Shown piece after piece: positions 16,643 through 24,788 of a stretch of 64,000 nucleotides of DNA. This DNA is from an uncultured Bacteroidaceae bacterium. Lineage in GTDB: Bacteria; Bacteroidota; Bacteroidia; Bacteroidales; Bacteroidaceae. The stretch spans positions 62,001 through 126,000 of the forward strand of contig CALULY010000001.1 in assembly GCA_944321635.1 (NCBI GenBank), written 5' to 3'. Under the pieces are notes generated by a model. The model searched no databases and was not told the origin of the DNA. It was given only the letters and a program-made list of their open reading frames with translations. The position numbers were made by a program, and so were the translations under genes. Every line of letters starts with the position of its first letter. Position 1 is the first letter of the stretch.

Positions 16643-17905
16643 CTACTCAGTCGTCACTGGCAAGCCGTTGACCAGCACATCTATCGCACTGCGCAGCATG
16701 ACTTCGGCGGTGTCGCCTATCTCAGCATAAACACCAACCTCGTTTGTCCTCTCATCCACCTCAAGGTTGGGCTGGATGGGACGGAAGCAATCAACCTCAT
16801 TGTCAGGCGCGACCCATGCCGCCACGACGGGATAGATGACATATTGCGGGTAGTCCGGGCATACGAAGCAGCCGAGGATGGCGTTGCTCCCCGCCGTGGC
16901 TTGCCCGACGAATGTCAATGCGATGCGTCCCCGCAGCCCGTTGGCAAGGGTCTCAAACTCGCCGCCCGTCCCCTCGTCGGCAATCACGCAGAGAGTCCTC
17001 ACGCCGAGATGCGTCCCCGCCGCGTTGCCGAATGTCACAACGCTGTCCTTGTCCGCATGGTTGCTGTTGTAGGTCTTGGTCACGAATGTGCTGTCGGCCA
17101 GTCCCTCATCGACCAGCATCGAGGCGAACCCGGCGGCAAACGAGATGTCGCCGCGTGAGCAATAGCGCAAGTCAACGATGATCTCGTCACAACCGGCCAG
17201 CTTGCCCGCCACCTGCCGCACCCCCTCCGACTGCCCGGAGGCATCTGGACAAGAGTTGAGCTTGACGTAACCGACCCTCATCCCGCTGATGTCGTAGGTC
17301 GTGTCGCAGGCAAACGGTGTCGCAGGCATGAAGTCCGCCGTCCCGACCGCCACCGTGTCGGTGTTGGTCCAAGCGTATGCCTCCTCAACCTCGTCATAGT
17401 TGCACGCCGCCCGCGTCATGCTCACCGCACCGCCGCTGTGCAACATACCTATGTTGCTGTTGGTCAATTTGATGCCGTTAACCTCGGTCAACCAATCGCC
17501 GCGCCTCAACCCAGCACGCTCGGCCGGAGAACCTGGATAGACGAACAGCACCCTCGCCGCCAACGCCTGCCCATCGGCCGACGTGGTGTAAAACTCCAGA
17601 CCGTAACCCGGAGTGTTCACCCCCAAACGTCCCGTGTTGCCCTCGGTGTCGATGAATGAGAACGTGTCGGCACGTCCGCCATTCCCGTTGCTGGTGAGGA
17701 TGTTGGCAAAGAATATGTCAGGCATCGCAAAACGATTGGCGCCGGTGCGCATCGACTCGTTCCACAGGTAGTGGTCGCTCATCGTCGCCACGATCCAGTC
17801 ATTCGTCCCGGTCCTGTCTAGGTAGCCCTCCTCGCGGTTTTCCCTGCACGCCGCAAGAGCCATCGCCGCAGCGGCAAATAGGGTCACAGTCAATGTCTTC
17901 ATCAT
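16643..17905 (-). CDS. S41/PDZ-family lipoprotein lacking the catalytic Ser and Lys
   Basis: 420 residues. Lipobox MALAA-C places the lipid Cys at residue 20. A PDZ domain spans about 95-155 (VYPGSPAERAGLRRGDWLTEV), and the S41 fold follows, with DLRY at about 245 and ANGLRG near 321-326. In active relatives the stretch before NGLR reads TASASE and the next strand ends with GxxTxGK. Here these read EGTGGEFE (311-318) and GQATAGS (334-340), so neither the nucleophilic Ser nor the general-base Lys is in place. It is probably a peptide-binding pseudoprotease, or the alignment is shifted. The gene has its own promoter and faces away from ileS. Confidence 0.72.
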   Translation of the reverse strand: MMKTLTVTLFAAAAMALAACRENREEGYLDRTGTNDWIVATMSDHYLWNESMRTGANRFAMPDIFFANILTSNGNGGRADTFSFIDTEGNTGRLGVNTPGYGLEFYTTSADGQALAARVLFVYPGSPAERAGLRRGDWLTEVNGIKLTNSNIGMLHSGGAVSMTRAACNYDEVEEAYAWTNTDTVAVGTADFMPATPFACDTTYDISGMRVGYVKLNSCPDASGQSEGVRQVAGKLAGCDEIIVDLRYCSRGDISFAAGFASMLVDEGLADSTFVTKTYNSNHADKDSVVTFGNAAGTHLGVRTLCVIADEGTGGEFETLANGLRGRIALTFVGQATAGSNAILGCFVCPDYPQYVIYPVVAAWVAPDNEVDCFRPIQPNLEVDERTNEVGVYAEIGDTAEVMLRSAIDVLVNGLPVTTE

Positions 17906-17923
17906 TTCCAGTTTTTACGGGCG

Positions 17924-17931
17924 CAAAGATA
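17924..17931 (-). promoter_or_regulatory. -7 element for the S41-like lipoprotein gene
   Basis: Minus-strand TATCTTTG followed by CGC, 18 bases before the ATG at 17905. Confidence 0.55.
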
Positions 17932-18192
17932 ATCGCTCCGCTGCCAGCAAGCAAATGCCGCAAACCAGCTGGCAGAGCGTGATGTGTCGCCTGGGAAGTC
18001 GCAATCTGTCCGTATGGCGCAGAGACGCTATCAATCGCGCCTCTACGGTGGGCGGGAGATCCCGGCGGGTCGCATGGGACGTGGGTGGACGCGACATTTG
18101 GCGTCGCTGCTGCCGGCGCGGCGGCAGCGGGCGGAGATGGAAAGGTGGCCAGAATGGTCGGGTCAGGCGCAAATTCCCACCATCCGCCGAGG
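17932..18192. other. Gene-free spacer between divergent genes
   Basis: High-GC spacer with no supported gene. It is part of a gap of about 600 bases to ileS that also contains array A2. Confidence 0.4.
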
Positions 18193-18390
18193 AAAGTTCC
18201 TTGAGGCCGGACATAAAGTTCAAAGATGTCAGACCTAAAGTATATTCAGAAGTTTTGTTTATATATTCAAAACTTCTGTTTATATAAACAAAAGTTCTGT
18301 TTATATATTCAAAAGTTTTGTTTTTACTCTATTCGCCGGGTAATTGAAGTTTATGCCAGGCTTCATTGAAGTTCATGTCCGGCCATACGG
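18193..18390. repeat. Family A phased palindromic array, copy A2
   Basis: Nine units. The outer 22-bp units begin AAGTT (18194, 18216, 18347, 18369), and four AT-rich units step by 21 bp (TATATTCA at 18241, 18262, 18304; TATAAACA at 18283). Dyad centres are near 18209, 18231, 18252, 18273, 18294, 18315, 18336, 18358 and 18380. The cores include CAAAA-G-TTTTG (perfect), GTC-A-GAC and GCC-A-GGC (both perfect). The array lies about 90 bases upstream of the ileS promoter. Confidence 0.82.
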
Positions 18391-18481
18391 GCTTGATGCC
18401 TTGACCCGTCGCGCCGGCGGCTGGAGGCAGGGCGGTGTTCATTAAATGCGCGGGGGTGGGACGGCGTTATACCAATTTTAT

Positions 18482-18489
18482 TATTTTTG
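18482..18489 (+). promoter_or_regulatory. -7 element for ileS
   Basis: TATTTTTG followed by CAG, 35 bases before the ATG at 18525. Confidence 0.6.
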
Positions 18490-18524
18490 CAGCAATTTGA
18501 AACAAAATACAAGCACAGACAGTT

Positions 18525-21500
18525 ATGGAAGTAAAGAAATTCCCTGAATACTCACACTTTGACCTCTCGGACATAAACAAAGAGGTGCTGGCCAAGTGGA
18601 ACAAGCACGATCTCTTCCACCAAAGCATGAAGATACGTGAGGGGCATCCCTCGTTCGTGTTCTATGAAGGCCCCCCGTCGGCCAACGGGATGCCGGGCAT
18701 CCATCACGTGATGGCGAGGACGATAAAGGATGTCTTCTGCCGTTACAAGACGATGAAGGGCTATCTCGTCCGCCGCAAAGCTGGCTGGGACACTCACGGG
18801 CTGCCAGTGGAGCTGGGTGTCGAGAAGACGCTCGGCATAACCAAGGAGGACATCGGGCGGAAGATCAGCGTGGCGGAGTACAATGCCACGTGCCGCAAGG
18901 AGGTGATGAAGTACACGAAGGAATGGTCTGACTTGACTGTCAAGATGGGCTACTGGGTCGATTTGGAGAACCCTTACATCACGTATGACAACCGCTACAT
19001 CGAGACACTCTGGTGGCTGTTGAAGCAATTGTACGGCAAGGGGCTCCTCTACAAGGGCTACACCATCCAGCCCTATTCGCCGGCGGCGGGGACTGGGCTG
19101 AGCTCGCACGAGCTGAACCAACCCGGGTGCTACCGCGATGTCAAGGACACGACGGTGACGGCGCAGTTCCTCATCACGACGCCGGGGGAGGAGATGACAA
19201 GGTGGGGCAAGCCCTACTTCCTGGCATGGACGACGACCCCGTGGACATTGCCGTCAAACACAGCGTTGTGCGTTGGGCCGAAGATCGACTATGTTGCGGT
19301 GCAGACCTACAACCAATACACAGGCGAGCCGATGACTGTCGTGCTGGCCAAGGAATTGGTGGCGGCCAACTTCAACCCAAAAGGCGAGGGGCTTGACCTG
19401 GATTCCTACAAGAAAGGCGACAAGGTGATCCCCTACAAGGTCATCGCCGAGTACAAGGGCACGGACCTCGAAGGGATGCGCTACGAACAACTGCTGCCTT
19501 GGGTCAATCCCGGCGAAGGGGCGTTCAGGGTGATCCTTGGCGACTACGTTTCCACCGAGGACGGAACGGGCATAGTGCACATCGCGCCGACGTTCGGTGC
19601 TGACGACGCATTCGTGGCCAAGGCTGCCGGTGTCCCGCCGTTGCAACTCATCAACAAGAGAGGGGAGGCGCGTCCGATGGTCGATCTGACGGGCAAGTTC
19701 TATATGCTGGACGAACTCGACGAAGACTTCGTTAAACGCTCAGTCAACGTCGATCTGTACAGGCAGTACGAGGGACGTTTCGTCAAGAATGATTATGATC
19801 CCGCGCTCACCGACAAGGACGAGACGCTCGACATCTCGATATGCATGGAGCTGAAAGCTGCCAACAAGGCATTCAAGATAGAGAAGCACACCCACAACTA
19901 CCCGCACTGCTGGCGCACGGACAAGCCGATAATCTACTACCCGCTCGATAGCTGGTTCATCAAGTCCACCGCCTGCAAGGACAGGATGATCGCCCTCAAC
20001 AAGACAATCAACTGGAAGCCCGAATCGACAGGCACGGGACGTTTCGGCAAATGGCTGGAGAACCTCAACGACTGGAACTTGAGCCGCTCGCGCTACTGGG
20101 GCACGCCGCTGCCCATCTGGCGCACCGAGGACAACAGCGAGGAACTGTGCATCGGGTCGGTAGAGGAATTGTACAACGAGATCGAAAAAGCCGTTGCCGC
20201 CGGCGTGATGAAGAGCAACCCGTACAAGGATTTCGAGCCGGGCGTATATACTAAGGACAATTACGACAAGATCGACCTGCATCGTCCCTACGTCGATGAC
20301 ATCATCCTCGTCTCGTCGTCAGGACAACCGATGTACAGGGAACGGGATTTGATCGACGTGTGGTTTGACTCGGGAGCGATGCCATTCGCTCAGATGCACT
20401 ATCCCTTCGAGAACAAGGAGGAGGTGGAGAGCCACTCGGTCTACCCGGCAGACTTCATCGCCGAGGGGGTGGACCAGACACGCGGATGGTTTTACACGTT
20501 GCACGCCATCTCGACAATGGTGTTTGACCAAGTGTCATTCAAGACAGTCATCTCCAACGGGCTGGTGCTTGACAAAAATGGCAACAAGATGTCAAAACGT
20601 CTCGGCAACGCGGTGGATCCATTCACGACCATCGACAAGTATGGGTCAGACCCGCTGCGCTGGTACATGATAACGAATTCGTCGCCATGGGACAACCTGA
20701 AGTTTGACATGGAGGGGGTAGAAGAGGTGAAGAGGAAGTTCTTCGGGACACTCTACAACACCTATTCATTCTTCGCGCTCTATGCCAACGTCGATGGGTA
20801 TGATGCGGACGGCGAGAGCATCCCACTCGACGAGCGGCCGGAGATAGACCGCTGGATACTTTCGGAGCTTAACACCCTCGTCAGGAACGTGGATGCCAAC
20901 CTCAATGACTATGAGCCGACAAAGGCAGGCCGTCTGATTTCGGACTTTGTGAACGACAACCTTTCCAATTGGTATGTGCGCCTCAACCGCAAACGTTTCT
21001 GGGGAGGCAAACAGACAAAGGACAAGACCTCGGCCTACCAGACCCTTTACACTTGCCTGCTCACGGTGGCAAAGTTGATGGCACCTATTGCCCCGTTCTT
21101 TGCTGACAAGCTTTATTGCGACTTGACTGCACACAAGGGGGCAAACGCTCCATTGTCGGTGCACCTGGCAGACTTCCCGGCCTGCGATGACAATGCAATC
21201 GACAGCCAACTTGAGAGGAAGATGGAAGTGGCACAAAAGATCACATCCATGATTCTCGCCCTGCGCCGCAAGGTCAACATCAAGGTGCGCCAGCCGCTGC
21301 AATCAATCATGATCCCAGTTGACAACGACCCATCGCTCAGGGAATGCATCGAGGCCGTGAAACCTCTCATCCTCAACGAGGTCAATGTCAAGGAACTCCG
21401 TTACGTTGACAGCACGGCAGGAGTGCTGGTCAAGAGTGTAAAGTGTGATTTCAAGAAACTCGGGCCAAAATTCGGCAAGCTGATGAAGGATGTCAGCAAG

Positions 21501-21950
21501 CACGTCACAGCCATGACTCAGGACGACATAGCAGCGTTGGAAGCAAACGGTAGCACCACTTTTGAAATCAACGGGCAACAAGTCACCTTGACGACCGAGG
21601 ATGTGGAGATTCACAATGAGGACATCCCGGGATGGCTCGTCGCCAACGATGGCAAGCTGACTGTCGCTTTGGAAGTAGAATTGACTGACGACCTGCGGCA
21701 CGAAGGCATTGCGCGTGAATTGGTGAACCGTATACAAAACATCAGAAAGTCAAGCAACTACGACATCACCGACAAGATCAATGTGACTATAAGCAAAAAT
21801 GAAACTATCGAGGTTGTCATTGCTAAGTATAATACATATATTTGCAACCAAGTCTTAGCACAAAATATAACGCTGAGCGACAACGTTGCAAACGGTGTAG
21901 ACGCCGATCTCGACTTTGCCACCGTGAAAATAGGACTTGAGAAAATCTAA
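18525..21950 (+). CDS. ileS: Isoleucyl-tRNA synthetase
   Basis: 1141 residues, the size of Bacteroidetes IleRS. The class I catalytic motifs are present: the HIGH equivalent PGIHHVM (57-63) and KMSK at 688-691 in NGNKMSKRLGN. A long editing (CP1) insertion lies between them (TTTPWTLPSNTALCVGP), followed by an anticodon-binding domain. It charges tRNA-Ile with isoleucine and clears mischarged valine. It heads the ileS, DksA-like, lspA, DUF4296 cluster typical of Bacteroidetes. Confidence 0.97.
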   Translation: MEVKKFPEYSHFDLSDINKEVLAKWNKHDLFHQSMKIREGHPSFVFYEGPPSANGMPGIHHVMARTIKDVFCRYKTMKGYLVRRKAGWDTHGLPVELGVEKTLGITKEDIGRKISVAEYNATCRKEVMKYTKEWSDLTVKMGYWVDLENPYITYDNRYIETLWWLLKQLYGKGLLYKGYTIQPYSPAAGTGLSSHELNQPGCYRDVKDTTVTAQFLITTPGEEMTRWGKPYFLAWTTTPWTLPSNTALCVGPKIDYVAVQTYNQYTGEPMTVVLAKELVAANFNPKGEGLDLDSYKKGDKVIPYKVIAEYKGTDLEGMRYEQLLPWVNPGEGAFRVILGDYVSTEDGTGIVHIAPTFGADDAFVAKAAGVPPLQLINKRGEARPMVDLTGKFYMLDELDEDFVKRSVNVDLYRQYEGRFVKNDYDPALTDKDETLDISICMELKAANKAFKIEKHTHNYPHCWRTDKPIIYYPLDSWFIKSTACKDRMIALNKTINWKPESTGTGRFGKWLENLNDWNLSRSRYWGTPLPIWRTEDNSEELCIGSVEELYNEIEKAVAAGVMKSNPYKDFEPGVYTKDNYDKIDLHRPYVDDIILVSSSGQPMYRERDLIDVWFDSGAMPFAQMHYPFENKEEVESHSVYPADFIAEGVDQTRGWFYTLHAISTMVFDQVSFKTVISNGLVLDKNGNKMSKRLGNAVDPFTTIDKYGSDPLRWYMITNSSPWDNLKFDMEGVEEVKRKFFGTLYNTYSFFALYANVDGYDADGESIPLDERPEIDRWILSELNTLVRNVDANLNDYEPTKAGRLISDFVNDNLSNWYVRLNRKRFWGGKQTKDKTSAYQTLYTCLLTVAKLMAPIAPFFADKLYCDLTAHKGANAPLSVHLADFPACDDNAIDSQLERKMEVAQKITSMILALRRKVNIKVRQPLQSIMIPVDNDPSLRECIEAVKPLILNEVNVKELRYVDSTAGVLVKSVKCDFKKLGPKFGKLMKDVSKHVTAMTQDDIAALEANGSTTFEINGQQVTLTTEDVEIHNEDIPGWLVANDGKLTVALEVELTDDLRHEGIARELVNRIQNIRKSSNYDITDKINVTISKNETIEVVIAKYNTYICNQVLAQNITLSDNVANGVDADLDFATVKIGLEKI

Positions 21951-21968
21951 CCTTCATAGAATAACACC

Positions 21969-22349
21969 ATGAGCGAAAAGACAAGATACTCCGACGAGGA
22001 ATTGGAGGAATTCAGGAAAATCATCTTGGAAAAGCTGGCGAAGGCGCAAAAAGACTATGACGAGATGCGCCAAAGCATGATGAACAAGGATGGCAACAAC
22101 ACGGATGACACGTCCCCGACTTACAAAATACTTGAAGAAGGAGCCAACACCCTCTGCCGCGAAGAGACCAGTCAACTGGCGCAAAGGCAGTTGAAGTTCA
22201 TCCAAAGCCTCAAAGCAGCGTTGGTAAGGATTGAAAACAAGACGTATGGCATCTGCCGTGAAACAGGCAAATTGATTCCGGCCGAGAGACTTCGCGCCGT
22301 GCCACACGCCACTCTCAGCATCGAGGCCAAGAACAGCAAGAAACATTGA
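21969..22349 (+). CDS. TraR/DksA-family regulator with degenerate zinc finger
   Basis: 126 residues. The N-terminal half is a coiled coil (YSDEELEEFRKIILEKLAKAQ), as in DksA. The C-terminal motif YGICRETGKLIPAERLRAVPHATLS keeps the DksA/TraR shape, but the four-Cys zinc finger is reduced to one Cys, as is usual in Bacteroidetes members. It probably enters the RNA polymerase secondary channel and modulates transcription. It lies 18 bases after ileS; a strong hairpin separates it from lspA. Confidence 0.83.
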   Translation: MSEKTRYSDEELEEFRKIILEKLAKAQKDYDEMRQSMMNKDGNNTDDTSPTYKILEEGANTLCREETSQLAQRQLKFIQSLKAALVRIENKTYGICRETGKLIPAERLRAVPHATLSIEAKNSKKH

Positions 22350-22356
22350 CCCAAGC

Positions 22357-22383
22357 ATCCGCACCAGGCATCCTGGTGCGGAT
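22357..22383 (+). promoter_or_regulatory. Perfect intercistronic hairpin between the DksA-like gene and lspA
   Basis: ATCCGCACCAGG and CCTGGTGCGGAT form a perfect 12-bp stem around a three-base loop (CAT). The following TAATTAT is not a proper T-tract. It could be an mRNA processing or stabilising element, or a partial terminator lowering lspA expression. Confidence 0.6.
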
Positions 22384-22396
22384 TAATTATGACCAA

Positions 22397-23026
22397 ATGA
22401 CAGCGAAGAGAAAGAGATTGTGGATGTGCGCAGTCACGGTTGCCATCATCGTCATCATCGACCAAATCATCAAAATCGAGGTGAAGACGGGGATGTACCT
22501 CCGGGAGAGTATCCACATTGCCGACTGGTTCCAAATCTTCTTCATCGAGAATACCGGCATTGCATGGGGTATGCAAATCATGCCGCAACTGTTCCTGACA
22601 CTGTTCAGGATAGTCGCTGTCGCCCTCATAGGCTATGCAATAGTCAAAGCCGCCGGGAGCAATGCCAAGCAAGGTCTGCTCATTTGCCTGTCACTGATCT
22701 TTGCCGGCGCGATGGGCAACATCATCGACAACATTTTCTACGGGGCTATTTTCACCGAAAGTACACCGTTTGCCAAAGCCACATTCACCGCAATAGGCGA
22801 AGGCTACGGGGGGTGGATGCACGGACGTGTGGTGGATATGTTTTATTTCCCCATCATAGACACCTATTGGCCAGAATGGATGCCATTCGTTGGCGGCGAG
22901 CATTTCATCTTTTTCAGCCCTGTATTCAACTTTGCCGATGCATCAATCAGCTGCGGGGTCATAGCATTGATCCTCTTCTATGGCAAACACCTTAACAATC
23001 TGTTGAATGCCAAGAAACAAGATTAG
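22397..23026 (+). CDS. lspA: Lipoprotein signal peptidase (signal peptidase II)
   Basis: 209 residues from ATG 22397; the longer frame starts with TTG inside the previous gene. It has four membrane helices and the family motifs with the catalytic Asp pair: AGAMGNIIDNIFYG and VFNFADASISCGV, plus VVDMFYFPIID. It cleaves the signal peptide of diacylated prolipoproteins at the inner membrane. Its length exceeds E. coli LspA because of an inserted loop (FTESTPFAKATFTAIGEGYG), common in Bacteroidetes. The last 20 bases overlap the next gene. Confidence 0.93.
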   Translation: MTAKRKRLWMCAVTVAIIVIIDQIIKIEVKTGMYLRESIHIADWFQIFFIENTGIAWGMQIMPQLFLTLFRIVAVALIGYAIVKAAGSNAKQGLLICLSLIFAGAMGNIIDNIFYGAIFTESTPFAKATFTAIGEGYGGWMHGRVVDMFYFPIIDTYWPEWMPFVGGEHFIFFSPVFNFADASISCGVIALILFYGKHLNNLLNAKKQD

Positions 23027-23780
23027 CTTGCCCGTAGTCCTTGCGCTCGTTGTCTTGATCACAGGATGCAAAGAGTCCGTCCCCGAGGAACTGATTCAGC
23101 CGCAAGAGATGGAAGGCATCCTCTACGACTACCATCTGGCGCAGGCTGTCTCGTCGGACATCGCATACACTCAGAAGTACAAAAAAGAACCCTACAAGAA
23201 TTATGTCCTCGCCAAACATGGCATCGACGAGGCTCTTTTTGACTCCTCATTGGCTTGGTACTCGCGACATACATCCTACTTGGTAGGCATCTACGAGAAC
23301 ATTGAGTCGAGAGTGGACACCCGTCTCAACGTAGTCGATGACATCTTGCGCATGAGGGAAAACAAATTTGTCAAGACGATCTCGGCCGACACGGCGGACC
23401 TTTGGGGAGGCATGGGAGAGTATGTCCTATCGACACTTCCCACCAAATCGCTCATGTTGTTTGACGAGAAGATAGACACCACCTTCCATCCTGGCGACAA
23501 GCTGGTGTTGCGCACCACTTGTCAATTCCCCTCGGACAGTGCAGCGTCAGCACTGATTACCACGATGACACTGACCTATGCCAACGACTCTACGGCCACC
23601 TACTGCAACACTGCGACGACAAGCCGCACGGACTCGATTGTCGTGGAGACATCATCCGCACGTCTCAAACGGTTGGCATTGTCCTTCTGTCTCACTCCTA
23701 CGGATGAAGACGGCGGCATAAAGGCGGCAACCGTCAGCGGCATAGAGTTCCACCGTTATCACAAGCCTGGCATCAAATAA
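23007..23780 (+). CDS. DUF4296-family lipoprotein
   Basis: 257 residues. Lipobox VVLITG-C. The DUF4296 domain covers about residues 28-115 (PQEMEGILYDYHLAQA, AKHGIDEALFDSSLAWYSRH, YLVGIYENIESRV). Its steady place after lspA in Bacteroidetes suggests an envelope role, but no function is known to me. It overlaps lspA at the start and its last bases overlap the convergent gene on the other strand. Confidence 0.75.
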   Translation: MPRNKISLPVVLALVVLITGCKESVPEELIQPQEMEGILYDYHLAQAVSSDIAYTQKYKKEPYKNYVLAKHGIDEALFDSSLAWYSRHTSYLVGIYENIESRVDTRLNVVDDILRMRENKFVKTISADTADLWGGMGEYVLSTLPTKSLMLFDEKIDTTFHPGDKLVLRTTCQFPSDSAASALITTMTLTYANDSTATYCNTATTSRTDSIVVETSSARLKRLALSFCLTPTDEDGGIKAATVSGIEFHRYHKPGIK

Positions 23781-24331
23781 TACTTCCAGGCCGTCGCATT
23801 TTTGGCATTGCGCTTTTTGTAACGGTAGGTCTTGCTGAAAATCGACTGCAACACATCCTCCATCGAAAAAGTAAAGGATGTCCCGAATCCTCCCGACGTT
23901 GCCCTTCCGACACCCCGTATGGTGAACGGCACATACAAATCACGTTCCGACAACTTGGCTTGTGACATCATGGTGCGCATCGACTGCCATTTGATAGGAT
24001 CCTCGTCGTACCGCGTGAAACACGTGTAGGGGTGCAGCGTCAACCTCGCACGCTCATCGCCATCGGCATACGTCTGCGGCAGGCTCTCCGCACCGAGGAA
24101 AAGGGACTTTGGGGAGTCCTTTTCGACCATTGGGCGGAAATTGAGGTCGAAATTTATCTCAACCGGCAACTTCAAATCCAGGGAATCGACGGCAGTGTCA
24201 CTCCCAACCGGCACTTGGGGGTGCGCAGCACAAGGCCACGACAACGCAAGCACGAGCAAAAGGCAAGCACCTGCGCGCCACGCAATGCTGGCAATCCACG
24301 CCGCACGGTCTGGATGTCCCGATAGCACCAT
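23759..24331 (-). CDS. Exported protein of unknown function
   Basis: 190 residues from the ATG at 24331, or 202 from the ATG at 24367. Either way a membrane or signal segment (ACLLLVLALSWPCAAHPQ) precedes a mature region with LPVEINFDLNFRPM, LTLHPYTCFTRYDED and a conserved-looking end, RGVGRATSGGFGTSFTFSMEDVLQ. I do not recognise the family. The 22-base overlap with the convergent DUF4296 gene removes room for a terminator. A 17-base palindrome covers the presumed ribosome-binding region of the shorter form. Confidence 0.5.
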   Translation of the reverse strand: MVLSGHPDRAAWIASIAWRAGACLLLVLALSWPCAAHPQVPVGSDTAVDSLDLKLPVEINFDLNFRPMVEKDSPKSLFLGAESLPQTYADGDERARLTLHPYTCFTRYDEDPIKWQSMRTMMSQAKLSERDLYVPFTIRGVGRATSGGFGTSFTFSMEDVLQSIFSKTYRYKKRNAKNATAWKYYLMPGL

Positions 24332-24332
24332 A

Positions 24333-24349
24333 ATCAACGATTCGTTGAT
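24333..24349. promoter_or_regulatory. Perfect 17-base palindrome at a start codon
   Basis: ATCAACGA-T-TCGTTGAT, ending one base before the ATG at 24331 (minus strand). A repressor site or part of the coding region of the longer form (it would encode INESLI). A second inverted repeat, TTATGAT / ATCATAA, lies at 24398-24417. Confidence 0.4.
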
Positions 24350-24417
24350 GTAAATATATTGCCACACCTGCCTCCAACCATCAGCAGCGACAGCGATTTA
24401 TGATTATTTCATCATAA

Positions 24418-24533
24418 TTAAAGTAACTTGCACTGCCCGCAACCATCATCAGGCTGCTGCTGCCAAGCCAGCCCGGCAATGCCAAGCCTGCGGCAGCAAC
24501 AGGCGGGGCATGAAGATCGGATGGCGGCATGAA
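24418..24533. other. Gene-free spacer
   Basis: No supported gene between the exported protein and dnaX (a gap of over 400 bases). Its middle is array B1 and its end is the dnaX terminator. Confidence 0.4.
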
Positions 24534-24627
24534 AAACTCTATCTCTAACCTAAAGCTACATATTTTTAACTTGAAAATATGTAGATGCAACTTAAATCTA
24601 TATGTTTTTAGTCTAAAAACAGAGTTT
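24534..24627. repeat. Family B 94-bp palindromic element, copy B1
   Basis: Inverted ends AAACTCT / AGAGTTT. Four internal 21-bp units have dyad centres at 24549, 24570, 24591 and 24612; TTTTTAG-T-CTAAAAA at 24605-24619 is a perfect 15-base palindrome. The two halves of the element also match each other as an imperfect inverted repeat. Same length (94 bp) as copies B2 and B3. Confidence 0.8.
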
Positions 24628-24717
24628 GCAACTGATGATGTGAGATATAAATACCTTTATATGCCGTGAAACAACCCACGGCAAAGCTGTGTGACGGCAG
24701 ATGCGCAACGGATGATA

Positions 24718-24753
24718 GCAAAAATGGCGGCAACACACACGGTGCTGCCGCCA
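24718..24753 (-). terminator. Rho-independent terminator of dnaX
   Basis: TGGCGGCA / TGCCGCCA form the base of a stem, extended by CAC/GTG pairing. On the minus strand it is followed by TTTTTGC. It is 35 bases after the dnaX stop. Confidence 0.8.
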
Positions 24754-24788
24754 TTTCCTATCCATGCCATGCTTGACTGTCACGATGC

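Noticed and set aside
18552-19121. 189-residue minus-strand frame
   Set aside because: It is a shadow of ileS.
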